From Flavobacteriales bacterium (GTDB lineage: Bacteria > Bacteroidota > Bacteroidia > Flavobacteriales_G > Salibacteraceae), in assembly GCA_018660685.1 (NCBI GenBank), contig JABJJW010000011.1, positions 178,163-242,162 on the forward strand: a stretch of 64,000 nucleotides of DNA, in the 5' to 3' direction. Below are positions 26,852 through 35,695 of the stretch, piece by piece. Position 1 is the stretch's first letter. Each line of letters opens with the position of its first letter. The translations under genes were made by a program, and so were the position numbers. The notes beneath the pieces were generated by a model. The model was not told where the DNA came from. It saw nothing but the letters and a program-made list of their open reading frames with translations, and searched no databases.

Positions 26852-27856
26852 TTAGCGAAGCAGGATTTTCTTAGTCCAAACAGGTTCCTCAGCTGCCTTT
26901 ACTTCAATAAGGTAAATTCCTAGTTCAATTCCAGCTGTGTTTATTTCAAGCATGGATCTACTGCCAGCCAACGATTTGTTCAACATCAATTTCCCTTCTA
27001 GGCTGTAAATCGAAAACTGAATCGCTGAATCAGACAGATCCAAGTTTGTAATGAGGATTCGCCCTTCTTGGCTTGAAATGGAGAACCTCTCTTCCAAACT
27101 GACACTAGGAATCGCTGTGGTATTTGTATCAGTTGTGTCCTGAGGCGCTGTGCAATTCACAGAGTCAATCCAGAAAAAGGCGTCTGCCAATATTTGATTG
27201 CGATTCGGGAAGTCAATGGTGTGTCCAATCCCCGGTAGCAAGGTGTCGTTGGTAACCGCGCCTTTCCCATTTAGTGCATTCAGAGCAGGTGTAAACCGAA
27301 CCGGAGCCGCGTCATTTCCACCGTGGATCAGATACCAGGGTGTGCCCGTCGCGTTTGAAATGAAGTTAATGAAGTCCGCAGTACCGTTTATTGCAGCTCC
27401 TATAGGCATGAACCCTGAGAAGACGCTGGTTCTTCTCATTCCATATGTATACGTAGTTTTTCCTCCCCATGAAAAGCCCATGACGTATTGCTTGGCTGTA
27501 TCGACGCTGTACCAATTCCGAACAGAGTCAAGAAGGGCCGTGGTAAACGCCGTGTCAATTGGATCATCAATCTGTCCATCTGCTCCTCCGTCCGGAGAAA
27601 CCAAGATCAGTTGAGTCATTTCTGCAAAAGTGATGAGTGTGTCACGCCACGATTCGGAATCCCAGCGAGCCGTGTTCCAAGGATGCAAGGCCAACATTAA
27701 TCTGTGGTCAGTTCCTTCAACATAGGTTGATGGAATGTACAACGAGTATTTCTTCGCTGAATCAGACTGGAAGGCAAAGTCTCCATCGATGCTCAGTTGA
27801 GCATTCATTGAGAAGGCTGCGATGCAACAAAGTAAGCTGGTAAGGATTGGTCTCAT
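26852..27856 (-). CDS. Secreted alpha/beta-hydrolase (esterase) with T9SS sorting tail
   Basis: A 334-residue extracellular protein. A signal peptide (LLCCIAAFSMNAQ) precedes an alpha/beta-hydrolase of the polyhydroxybutyrate depolymerase/feruloyl esterase type: LMLALHPWNTARW near the oxyanion side, nucleophile elbow GFSWGGKTT (Ser about 144), and a late GIGHTIDF carrying the likely catalytic His. After a Thr/Asp-rich linker (DTTDTNTT) comes a type IX secretion C-terminal domain ending GIYLIEVKAAEEPVWTKKIL, the usual Type A sorting form. The enzyme is thus probably exported by T9SS and attached to, or released from, the cell surface. The substrate, an ester polymer or phenolic ester, is unknown. 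Confidence 0.87.
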   Translation of the reverse strand: MRPILTSLLCCIAAFSMNAQLSIDGDFAFQSDSAKKYSLYIPSTYVEGTDHRLMLALHPWNTARWDSESWRDTLITFAEMTQLILVSPDGGADGQIDDPIDTAFTTALLDSVRNWYSVDTAKQYVMGFSWGGKTTYTYGMRRTSVFSGFMPIGAAINGTADFINFISNATGTPWYLIHGGNDAAPVRFTPALNALNGKGAVTNDTLLPGIGHTIDFPNRNQILADAFFWIDSVNCTAPQDTTDTNTTAIPSVSLEERFSISSQEGRILITNLDLSDSAIQFSIYSLEGKLMLNKSLAGSRSMLEINTAGIELGIYLIEVKAAEEPVWTKKILLR

Positions 27857-27909
27857 AGGTTCTTAATTGTATAGTAATGAAGACCGAAACCCGAGCGGCT
27901 TACAATCTC

Positions 27910-29118
27910 CTAGTAATTAGAAAGAAACTCGGTCACTTGTTCTTTCACGTGATCAAGCATTGGTCGTGTCAGACCATGATGGCATGCTAACAACATTCCT
28001 CCTCTCATCACCTTATCGGCTTCCGCGTAACCCGATCCTGATTCCTTTCTTTCAATGTTTTTGAATCCAGGTTGTCTCAGAATGTTCCCAGTAAAGACTG
28101 TTCGTGTCTGAATGTTTCTCTTTTCTAGGAAGATTTGCATTTCTGGACGTTTGAAGGGCGCATCATCTCTAATAGTCAACGCTACTGCTAGCCAACCGGT
28201 TCGGCTGTTAGGAAGCTGCTTCGGAAGAACAAACCACTCTTCGTACTGTCTGAAGAAGTCGACCATCTCTCCAAAATTCCGCTCCCGCTCGCTGATGTTG
28301 TGATCGAGTTTGTCAAGTTGAACCAATCCAAATGCTGCGCCCATTTCAGAAGGTTCAAGATTGTATCCCGGTTCGTCGAAGATGAATTTGGAATCGTACG
28401 GAATTCCGTCTACCTCAACATTGAAACGATTCTCTATGGCTTCTGATTCTAGGAATAAAGAAGAGGAGCGACCCCAAGAGCGGAGTAATTTCCCTCTTTC
28501 AAAATGCTCTGATTCTCTTACGCAAAGCATTCCTCCATTTCCAGCGCAGTTGATCACATGTGATCCGTAGAAACTCGTAATGCTCATGTCTGTGTAAGCG
28601 CCTGAACTTTTATCGCCAATAGTACCACCAAGGGTGTCAGCAGAGTCTTCAAATAGAATGAGGTTGTGTTTGTCGGCTATCTCTCTGAGTGTTGCCCAAT
28701 CCGGCATGTTTCCGATCAAGTTGGGGATCATCATCGCCCTTGTCTTTTCGGTAATCATTTCCTCAACTTTCGAAGCGTCGAGGTTGTAAGTTCCTTCTTC
28801 AACATCCACAAAAGAGGGGACGAGCCCATTTTTGATTTGAGGAGCCACAGTAGTGCTGAAGGTGAGGGCAGGAGTGATGACTTCGCTTCCCTTAGGAAGG
28901 TCTAATAATTCAACACCGAGATAATTAGCAGACGAACCGCTATTGAGCATGATGCCGTGTGGTTTGTCATAGAGCTCAGCAACTCGACGTTCCATCTCTC
29001 GGACATGATAGCCCATTTGGGTAGATGTCCGTAGGACTTTTACTACTGCCTCAATCTCTTCTTCACCATGAACAGTCATACCGTAAGGCACTCTGATCAT
29101 TTCTTTTGTCTCACTCAT
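27910..29118 (-). CDS. RfbH-like CDP-sugar 3-dehydrase (PLP/PMP, DegT family)
   Basis: A 402-residue DegT/DnrJ/EryC1/StrS fold protein. The usual Schiff-base Lys is replaced by His (ITSFYGSHVINCAGNGG, about residue 211), the hallmark of the E1/RfbH/ColD dehydrases that use PMP to remove the 3-hydroxyl of a 4-keto-6-deoxyhexose. IFDEPGYNLEPSEMGAAFGL and TVFTGNILRQPGF also match RfbH rather than aminotransferases. It closes a block holding rfbF, rfbG, an RmlC-like epimerase and an RmlD-like reductase, so a CDP-3,6-dideoxyhexose is the likely product. The iron-sulfur E3 reductase that E1 needs is not in this window. The start overlaps the reductase gene by eight bases. Confidence 0.75.
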   Translation of the reverse strand: MSETKEMIRVPYGMTVHGEEEIEAVVKVLRTSTQMGYHVREMERRVAELYDKPHGIMLNSGSSANYLGVELLDLPKGSEVITPALTFSTTVAPQIKNGLVPSFVDVEEGTYNLDASKVEEMITEKTRAMMIPNLIGNMPDWATLREIADKHNLILFEDSADTLGGTIGDKSSGAYTDMSITSFYGSHVINCAGNGGMLCVRESEHFERGKLLRSWGRSSSLFLESEAIENRFNVEVDGIPYDSKFIFDEPGYNLEPSEMGAAFGLVQLDKLDHNISERERNFGEMVDFFRQYEEWFVLPKQLPNSRTGWLAVALTIRDDAPFKRPEMQIFLEKRNIQTRTVFTGNILRQPGFKNIERKESGSGYAEADKVMRGGMLLACHHGLTRPMLDHVKEQVTEFLSNY

Positions 29119-29992
29119 ATCGCTTCTTCAGTTTCTTTAAATAGTCATCGACATTCGACCAGCGAAAGTCGGGAAATTCTGCATTGAATTTTGATGCGTT
29201 CATGCCGCCTAAAAGCGGACGTGGAGCAAGCTGATTCAGTTGCTCAGTGGTAACAGGAATTAACGATACTTGTTCATGGCCGAAGTAGCCAATTACCTGT
29301 TCTGCAAGTTCAATTCTATTCAGGTAATCTGTTGCAGCAAAATGGTAGATGCCGGATTTATTGGCAGCCACCAATTTTAGAATGGCGCGTGCAACATCCC
29401 AAGCGTTGACTGGAGTTGCATATTGATCAGAAGGAAGTTTTAGCTCCATTGCCTCACCTTTTCGCATGTTCTCGCTGAGTCTTGATACGAAGTTCTTCCC
29501 ACGAATCTCATCTCCATAAACGTTGGTGATGCGACAGATGAGGTGTTCAACACCTGATGCCTGAATTGCTTGCTCTGATGCAAGTTTGTGTTTGGCGTAA
29601 ACCCCCAAGGGATTGACGTCATCTACTTCTGCATACAAGCCTTTCTTGCCGTCGAAAACATAGTCTGTACTTAAATAAACCAGCTTCGCGTTATGCTTTT
29701 TCGATATTTCAATCGCGTTTAATGTAGATTGAACGGTCTTCTGATAGCTTTCTTCCTCGTTTTCTTCGCAGTAGTCTACCCAAGTAAGCGCGCCACAGTG
29801 GACGATAATATCCGGTGCAAATCCATCCACATCAGCATTGTTCTCGTCATCAAGATCAAGCGTATTGAAGAATTGGGTATGCTCCGTTTCAAAGCTGAAG
29901 TGAGTCCCAAGTACATCGTGTCCTTGTTCAGTGAAGTATTTGAGGCAGTTTCCGCCTACTAACCCTGATGCTCCAAGTATGAGGAATTTCAT
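29111..29992 (-). CDS. RmlD-like NDP-4-keto-sugar reductase
   Basis: A 293-residue extended short-chain dehydrogenase. The NAD(P)-binding motif GASGLVGGN starts at residue 6, the active-site Tyr-x3-Lys is in YAKHK, and YLSTDYVFDGKKGLY plus DDVNPLGVYAK match RmlD-type reductases, which reduce the 4-keto group to give the finished deoxysugar nucleotide. Given the CDP-sugar neighbours, it is probably the AscF-like last step. ATG 29992 is chosen over an upstream TTG at 30001. It is co-transcribed with the RfbH-like gene (8-base overlap), 51 bases after the membrane lipoprotein gene. Confidence 0.83.
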   Translation of the reverse strand: MKFLILGASGLVGGNCLKYFTEQGHDVLGTHFSFETEHTQFFNTLDLDDENNADVDGFAPDIIVHCGALTWVDYCEENEEESYQKTVQSTLNAIEISKKHNAKLVYLSTDYVFDGKKGLYAEVDDVNPLGVYAKHKLASEQAIQASGVEHLICRITNVYGDEIRGKNFVSRLSENMRKGEAMELKLPSDQYATPVNAWDVARAILKLVAANKSGIYHFAATDYLNRIELAEQVIGYFGHEQVSLIPVTTEQLNQLAPRPLLGGMNASKFNAEFPDFRWSNVDDYLKKLKKRYE

Positions 29993-30043
29993 TGGGTGCA
30001 ATATTACTTTAAGCCCTAGAAATTGGAGTCAAGAGATATTAGG

Positions 30044-30988
30044 TCAAAACAAGAGTACGAGAACCCCTAGAAAAAGAATGCCTAAAAATGGTATAAGCCA
30101 CAGAATGAAGCCGACCTTACCTTTTTTACTGTGCTTCATGGAGAACCATATTGCTGTGATTGTTGGCCATGTGATGAGGGCAAAGAAGGAAACGAATATC
30201 CCAAACAAATACAGGCCTAAGAAAATAGAAACCAAACCGCCTAATGAACCTGCCGCAGAAATACCGGCCAAAAGAATTAAAAACAAGCCAAGACCTGCAA
30301 GAACTGCGAGTGAAAGGCTTGTAATTCCAAGAATGAGGGCGGCATCACCCATTGCCTTGTAAAATCGCTCCGTGAATATTGTTTTGTCTTGCCGTGATTT
30401 ATAGTGGTCGATTAAATAAATGACCCCAATCGTCAGTGCAATCAAGCCAATCCCTAAGGCCACAGGTCCCAAAATGTAGAAGAACGGATTGATGAAGAGG
30501 ATGAACCCGGAAGAATATATATAACTGAATGCGCTGAGAGCTAATGCTATTGCGGCAGTGATGAGTGATATTTTAGCTCTTTTTCCTGAATCTGCTGATT
30601 GCTTAGGCTCTGGTTCCTCTTCTTCAGAATCTTCTTCATTAATCGCCCTGCTTCCACCATCATTAAATACATGCAGCGACGGCCTTTTTAGCGCGGTAAC
30701 TTTTGATTCAACTTTTCGAGTTTGACTCTTAATTTGAATACTTCGAGCCACTGAATTCCTGTTTTGTCCTACCACATTATTCAAGGATGCAGGACTGATA
30801 TGAGATTTCTGTGAGAAAGCATTGTTTTCGTTTTGCTTTTGTTTCCCGAGATCTATGTGGAACCCACTTCTGTACTTTCTTTTCTGAATCCATCCGTTTG
30901 AAACCACATCAGAAGACTGTTTGCATCCACTCAGTACAATGAGGGCAGACATGAAAAAGAATAGAATCCGGATGTGTCGGGAAATCAC
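30044..30988 (-). CDS. Membrane lipoprotein with IQKRKYRSGFHI motif
   Basis: A 314-residue protein. It has a lipoprotein signal with lipobox VLSGC, then WIQKRKYRSGFHIDL, a short motif found soon after the lipid Cys in many Flavobacteriia lipoproteins. An acidic-basic linker (EDSEEEEPEPKQS) leads to a C-terminal half with about four hydrophobic helices (KRAKISLITAAIALALSAFS onward), so it is both lipid-anchored and membrane-spanning by prediction, an odd combination. Its role is unknown. Its ATG overlaps the DUF4105 gene's stop by four bases, so the two are coupled. Placement inside the CDP-sugar block suggests an envelope-linked job. Confidence 0.65.
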   Translation of the reverse strand: MISRHIRILFFFMSALIVLSGCKQSSDVVSNGWIQKRKYRSGFHIDLGKQKQNENNAFSQKSHISPASLNNVVGQNRNSVARSIQIKSQTRKVESKVTALKRPSLHVFNDGGSRAINEEDSEEEEPEPKQSADSGKRAKISLITAAIALALSAFSYIYSSGFILFINPFFYILGPVALGIGLIALTIGVIYLIDHYKSRQDKTIFTERFYKAMGDAALILGITSLSLAVLAGLGLFLILLAGISAAGSLGGLVSIFLGLYLFGIFVSFFALITWPTITAIWFSMKHSKKGKVGFILWLIPFLGILFLGVLVLLF

Positions 30989-32133
30989 GCCCCCAATTTA
31001 TAGTTTATCCCAGCACGAACAATCATGATGCACATCAATGGAATGGTTGCAACATGGAGCATTTGCGGAAGAAATGGGAATGCTATCAAAGTCAATATTA
31101 ATAGCGAACCATACACCGTCCAATACATCTTCTTAAATCTTGGATTGAACAAGAAGGGAATAGCAATCAAGTGAATTGGCCAAGCCCAAAGAATGTTTAA
31201 GTTCTCAGCAGTTGCACTGTGATCTGTGATGAACCAGAGAAATGCAATTAAAGCCCCAACCGCCCCATAGATAATGAAAAGGCCGATGTCCAGTCCAATG
31301 AATAACTTCTGTTTCCGATAGCCAATGGCGGATAAAATTGCAACGAGGCCAAATAGAATCCAAAACAAGGGTATTGGGTTTGTCAGCGAGTTTGACATTG
31401 TCAATCCTTGGGTTTCGAGTAAGCTTCGATTCTCTTTGACCAACGGCTTATTTTCAAGTGTTGCATTCTCGAAGGCCGCAGAGAGTTCGTTGGGCAAAAA
31501 CATGTACTCAATGTACCTGGGTTTCACATCGCACGGCAGGCCTAGACCAAGATCAATTCCAAAGTCTCCCCATTGATGATAGACTAAATATTCGTCAATC
31601 ATGTTTCTGAAGCTTGGGTCGCCTTTCTTCGTCAGGTCCTTGTATAGCACTTGTCCATCCAGAGCGGTTTCCAGAACATCTCTTAGAATCGAGGAGCAAT
31701 TGTCATAGAAGAAATCATACAAGTAGTACCGGTTTTCGGGCTGGTAGTTCCAGTGGAGATATTCCATGACTCGCTGTTTCTGAATGGAATCCAAATCCAA
31801 AACCTGCTCAATCACACCTCGTCCTTCATATTCATACGACCACAGAAAGTTCTCCATGCTGGAAACTGCAAGTCGATAATTCAAGCGCCCCATCGTGAAG
31901 TTGAAATAGAAATCTTCATCAAATGAAAAGGTGCCATAATTGAAGACAAGGTCAATGTCTTGAGATGGATCCTGAACCCGCATTGCGCTGTGTCCAAAAA
32001 GGGAATACAGCTCTGCGCCGGGGCTACATGTTAGGAGAGATATTTCAGCAGAGTTGCTGAGAATTGGCGCGCTTTGAGAAATGGAATTGACTGAATATAA
32101 AAGGCTTAATATCAGTATGTAAATGATCTTCAC
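30985..32133 (-). CDS. DUF4105 domain membrane protein
   Basis: About 382 residues: signal peptide (VKIIYILILSLLYSVNSISQ), a periplasmic DUF4105/Lnb-N-like region with CSPGAELYSLFGHSAMRVQD and YDFFYDNCSSILRDVLE, and a C-terminal membrane block with five helices. The first motif's GHSAMR and the later DNCS carry conserved His and Cys expected of this papain-like NlpC-related fold, so a peptidase or acyl-transfer function is possible. I chose GTG 32133, five bases after the epimerase gene's stop; the longer frame from 32226 would overlap that gene by 89 bases and has no signal peptide at its start. Partner of the following lipoprotein gene. Confidence 0.8.
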   Translation of the reverse strand: MKIIYILILSLLYSVNSISQSAPILSNSAEISLLTCSPGAELYSLFGHSAMRVQDPSQDIDLVFNYGTFSFDEDFYFNFTMGRLNYRLAVSSMENFLWSYEYEGRGVIEQVLDLDSIQKQRVMEYLHWNYQPENRYYLYDFFYDNCSSILRDVLETALDGQVLYKDLTKKGDPSFRNMIDEYLVYHQWGDFGIDLGLGLPCDVKPRYIEYMFLPNELSAAFENATLENKPLVKENRSLLETQGLTMSNSLTNPIPLFWILFGLVAILSAIGYRKQKLFIGLDIGLFIIYGAVGALIAFLWFITDHSATAENLNILWAWPIHLIAIPFLFNPRFKKMYWTVYGSLLILTLIAFPFLPQMLHVATIPLMCIMIVRAGINYKLGA

Positions 32134-32137
32134 GTGC

Positions 32138-32683
32138 TTAATAAGTGAAGGGTGAATCGAAATCTGACAGATCTTGAAATTCTTGGTCTCGATTCGACAT
32201 TGTTGGATTGTCGATAGGCCAATCAAAGTCGATCGATTTAGCGTGAATTCCGTCGTCGTGTGTCGGGGCGTGCATTGTTGAAGTGAGATAGATCATGCAA
32301 GTATGATCTTCTAGAACCGCAAACCCATGCGCAACACCGCTTGGTAAGTAGATCGCTTTATAGTTATCACCGCTTAATTCAACTTGAGCACAACTGCCGT
32401 ATGTTGGAGAACCCTTTCTGATGTCGAGTATGACGTCTACAAGCCTTCCGTTAGTGCAGTAAATAATTTTAGCGTGATCATGAGGTGGATGCTGAAAGTG
32501 CATCCCTCTTACCACCCCTTTGTTGTTCGTCGAATAAAAGCTTTCTTGAAATTCACTGACTAAGCCTTGGCTGATCAGTGTTTGCTTATGATAAGGCTTA
32601 ACGAACATTCCTCGATCGTCTCCTGCATGAAATAGGTCTATTTCAAAGACACCGGGGATATCTAGCTCGTTAAATGCTTTCAT
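32138..32683 (-). CDS. RmlC-like CDP-4-keto-sugar epimerase
   Basis: A 181-residue cupin of the dTDP-4-dehydrorhamnose 3,5-epimerase family. The catalytic His lies in VVRGMHFQHPP; DVILDIRKGSPTYG and IYLPSGVAHGFAVLED are the typical core. However, where RmlC has the Tyr of its TDYY segment, this protein reads YLTSTMHAP, so the Tyr general acid is missing; that suggests a single-position epimerase or changed specificity. With rfbF and rfbG upstream, a CDP-linked substrate is likely, as for AscE in ascarylose synthesis. It overlaps rfbG by four bases. Confidence 0.8.
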   Translation of the reverse strand: MKAFNELDIPGVFEIDLFHAGDDRGMFVKPYHKQTLISQGLVSEFQESFYSTNNKGVVRGMHFQHPPHDHAKIIYCTNGRLVDVILDIRKGSPTYGSCAQVELSGDNYKAIYLPSGVAHGFAVLEDHTCMIYLTSTMHAPTHDDGIHAKSIDFDWPIDNPTMSNRDQEFQDLSDFDSPFTY

Positions 32684-33747
32684 GAGAGGCTAAAAAATTC
32701 TCGAATTTGAGACTTCGTAAATTCATTGGCAGAGTTTCGCCCATCGCGATACCAGTTGATTGTCCACTCTACGGCTTTAGACGAATCAAAAGCGGGATTC
32801 CATCCCAATTCGTTCTTGGCCTTGTCGATGGCGAGCTTGAGTAGTCCTGCCTCGTGTAGCTGAGGAGCCTTATCTGGGGATTCATATGAGCCTGAGCCCC
32901 ATGATTCGATGGCTAGCTCACACATGTCCAAGACATTGCGTTCATCATCTGATTCCGGTCCGAAATTAAATCCAGCGGAGAATTTTACAGGATCCTTCTC
33001 CAGAGCGGCGGCCAACATTAAATATCCATTGAGTGGATCAAGTACGTGCTGCCACGGACGAATTGAGTTCGGATTCCGAATGACTACAGGTTCATTTGCA
33101 ATTAGCGCTCTAGCTATATCTGGAACGAGTCGATTGGCACTCCAATCTCCTCCGCCAATTACATTACCGCTTCGAGCGGAGGAAATTCCCTGTAGATGCT
33201 CATTGAATTTCTGCGAATTGAAAAAGGAGTTACGGTAAGAAGAGATGGCAAGCTCAGCACATGCTTTTGAATTGGAGTAGGGGTCATAGCCACCCAACCT
33301 AGCATCTTCAGGATATGGATCTGTAGTTTCAAAATTCTCGTAAACCTTGTCTGTTGTTATTAAAACCGTTGTACATTTTTTCTCAAGTGAGCGGAGAGCA
33401 TCCATGACATGGATAGTACCCATCACATTCGTGTCAAAGGTCTCAACAGGATATTCGTAGGAATCAATAACCAGTGCTTGCGCAGCGAGATGGAATACGA
33501 AGTCTGGATCAAATTCTAATAATTCCTTTTTGACTCGTTCTTTGTCTCTAATATCCGCGATTACGGAGTCACACATTGAGCCTCCATCAATCTGATAATA
33601 CAAGTCAGCGCTTGATTTTGGGGCTAAAGAGTAGCCTTTAACCTCTGCACCAAGTTCCTTGAGAATAAGAAGTAACCAGGAACCTTTAAAGCCAGTATGA
33701 CCAGTTAGAAAAACCTTCTTTCCTGAAAATGCAGCTTTGAGATCCAT
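32680..33747 (-). CDS. rfbG: CDP-glucose 4,6-dehydratase
   Basis: A 355-residue extended SDR that turns CDP-glucose into CDP-4-keto-6-deoxyglucose. The N-terminus shows FLTGHTGFKGSWLLLILKEL (NAD-binding GxxGxxG form), then VFHLAAQALVIDSYEYPVET, TDKVYEN, the active-site Y-x3-K in YDPYSNSKACAEL, and the characteristic SARSGNVIGGGDWSANRLVP and RPWQHVLDPL that separate CDP-glucose dehydratases from RmlB. It sits between rfbF and the epimerase gene with no gap or a four-base overlap, so the three form one operon. Confidence 0.94.
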   Translation of the reverse strand: MDLKAAFSGKKVFLTGHTGFKGSWLLLILKELGAEVKGYSLAPKSSADLYYQIDGGSMCDSVIADIRDKERVKKELLEFDPDFVFHLAAQALVIDSYEYPVETFDTNVMGTIHVMDALRSLEKKCTTVLITTDKVYENFETTDPYPEDARLGGYDPYSNSKACAELAISSYRNSFFNSQKFNEHLQGISSARSGNVIGGGDWSANRLVPDIARALIANEPVVIRNPNSIRPWQHVLDPLNGYLMLAAALEKDPVKFSAGFNFGPESDDERNVLDMCELAIESWGSGSYESPDKAPQLHEAGLLKLAIDKAKNELGWNPAFDSSKAVEWTINWYRDGRNSANEFTKSQIREFFSLS

Positions 33748-34521
33748 TTACCAGTTTTTCCATTTTGGTTTATCGTCCCACATGTCATTGAGGTCGACAT
33801 TGTCTCTCAGCGTGTCCATGCACTTCCAAAAACCGTGATGACGATATGCAGCCAACTCTCCATCAGCTGTGAGCTTCTCCAGAGGACTTCGTTCCCACAT
33901 TACGTCATCCGCCTGATCTGGTAAATACTCAAAGGCCTTGGGTTCACAAATGAAGAATCCACCGTTTATCCACGCGCCGTCTTCCTGAGGCTTTTCCGTG
34001 AACTCTGAAACGCGATTATTTTCGTCAAGCTCTATCATGCCAAACCTGCTCCCTGGCTGTACGATGCTCATAGTAACGGCTGCTCCGTTTGATTCATGGA
34101 ACTTCAACTGAGCTTCCATGTCAATATCACAGACACCATCGCCATAAGTGAGCATGAAGCGTTCATTTCCAACGTATTCTTGAACGCGCTTCAGCCGACC
34201 TGCAGTCATTGTTTCAAGGCCAGTGTCGACGAGCGTGACCTTAATGTTCTCGGCGTTTGTGGTATGTACAGTCATCTCATTGTTACTGAGATCAAATGTC
34301 ATGTCTGAGTTGTGGAGGAAGTAATGATAGAAGTACTCTTTGATCATGTATCCCTTGTAACCGCAACAAATAATAAATTCTGTGTGGCCATAAGCCGCAT
34401 AGATCTTCATGATGTGCCAGAGAATTGGTTTCCCCCCGACCTCAATCATCGGCTTCGGTTTGAGATGCGATTCTTCGCTGATTCGGGTTCCTTTACCTCC
34501 CGCGAAAATGACGACTTTCAT
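33748..34521 (-). CDS. rfbF: Glucose-1-phosphate cytidylyltransferase
   Basis: A 257-residue nucleotidyltransferase that makes CDP-glucose from CTP and glucose-1-phosphate. It begins MKVVIFAGGKGTRISEESHL, the nucleotide-binding motif, and has KPMIEVGGKPILWHIMKIYA, MLTYGDGVCDI and WINGGFFICEP, all RfbF hallmarks; the length is that of the Salmonella enzyme. ATG 34521 was chosen over a TTG at 34545 because it gives the canonical start. It leads the CDP-sugar operon, with a gap of 98 bases to the glycosyltransferase gene upstream. Confidence 0.94.
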   Translation of the reverse strand: MKVVIFAGGKGTRISEESHLKPKPMIEVGGKPILWHIMKIYAAYGHTEFIICCGYKGYMIKEYFYHYFLHNSDMTFDLSNNEMTVHTTNAENIKVTLVDTGLETMTAGRLKRVQEYVGNERFMLTYGDGVCDIDMEAQLKFHESNGAAVTMSIVQPGSRFGMIELDENNRVSEFTEKPQEDGAWINGGFFICEPKAFEYLPDQADDVMWERSPLEKLTADGELAAYRHHGFWKCMDTLRDNVDLNDMWDDKPKWKNW

Positions 34522-34619
34522 TAGATAGGATTTGGATTTCGGCAAATATACGCGGCACTAATGCAGACCCGTTTTAAGATTGTGAAATGTTAAGAACAAG
34601 TCCTGTTGATCACCAATGA

Positions 34620-35666
34620 TTACCAGTCTAGATCACTGAACTTTTTCTTGTTCTTAAAGAAGTAGTCAAAGACGATGGATCGAGGATACATGCCTGATTT
34701 GGAGTAACCTACCACCCAGTCCTTCAATTCCTTTCTTTTCTTTCTCCACTTACCAAGGTGGAATAAAAAGCTCCAATGCGCAGATATTATTGAAAAGGAA
34801 GCATTGAATTGACCTCTCATAATCATGTTGGCAAAAGCCAATTGATCCAAGATTAATCGGGTAAGGATTTTTGGAAACACTTCCTTTTTTGGAAGGTTTT
34901 TCATCATCATGATAAGATTATTTCGATGATTTCGGAATGTCTTTTCTGGACTTCCGTATGCGATCACTTGACCACCCATGTGATAAACTTCTGATTGTGG
35001 GCAGACCATGATTTTGAACCCTCGATTCTTCAAACGCCAGCAGAGGTCGATTTCTTCCATGTGTGCGTAGAAATCATTGTCCAAGCCACCACTTTCCTCA
35101 TAAATTTTGGCTCGAATGAAAAAGCATGCCCCAGACGCCCAGAAAATTTCCATTGGCTCATCGTACTGGCCGGTGTCTTTTTCGTTGTCGTAGAACATCC
35201 TACCTCGGCAAAAAGGGTAGCCGAGTTTATCAATGAACCCTCCACAGGCACCGGCATATTCAAATTCATCTCGATGATAAAACGAACGAATCTTTGGTTG
35301 GATAACGGCAATTTTAGGATCAGCATCAAACATGGCTGTCACTGGCTCCAACCATCCTTTGGAGATCTGTACATCTGAACTAAGAAGGCAGAATATGTCA
35401 GCATCAATTTGCGCTAACCCTTCTTTGTATCCATTGGTGAACCCTCGGTTGATTTTAATGGAGATGACGTTGATTCGATCGCCAAATTGAGCGAGGTATT
35501 CCTGAGTAGCGTCGGTACTTGCGTTGTCGATCACATAGAGGCCATAATCCTTTGTGTCCGGTAGTGAAGCGATTACTTCTGGTAGAAAATCTTGGAGCAA
35601 GTCCAAGTTGTTGTACGTGAGAAGCGCAACAGCAATTTTAATGTTGGGAAATGTACTTTGTTTCAA
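34620..35666 (-). CDS. Family 2 glycosyltransferase
   Basis: A 348-residue cytosolic GT2 enzyme (GT-A fold). It starts with KIAVALLTYNNLDLLQDFLP, has the nucleotide-binding DNASTDATQEYL and the DXD-like region around FCLLSSDVQIS, and a later acceptor-site segment HMEEIDLCWRLKNRGFKIMV that is typical of rhamnosyl- and related transferases. Being beside the CDP-sugar genes, it may add the deoxysugar to a surface polysaccharide, though this is inferred. The start is TTG 35666, as there is no ATG before the first beta strand. The 3' end has no terminator before rfbF. Confidence 0.85.
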   Translation of the reverse strand: MKQSTFPNIKIAVALLTYNNLDLLQDFLPEVIASLPDTKDYGLYVIDNASTDATQEYLAQFGDRINVISIKINRGFTNGYKEGLAQIDADIFCLLSSDVQISKGWLEPVTAMFDADPKIAVIQPKIRSFYHRDEFEYAGACGGFIDKLGYPFCRGRMFYDNEKDTGQYDEPMEIFWASGACFFIRAKIYEESGGLDNDFYAHMEEIDLCWRLKNRGFKIMVCPQSEVYHMGGQVIAYGSPEKTFRNHRNNLIMMMKNLPKKEVFPKILTRLILDQLAFANMIMRGQFNASFSIISAHWSFLFHLGKWRKKRKELKDWVVGYSKSGMYPRSIVFDYFFKNKKKFSDLDW

Positions 35667-35695
35667 CGGCTTGATTTCGGCTGCAATGTTAATAA

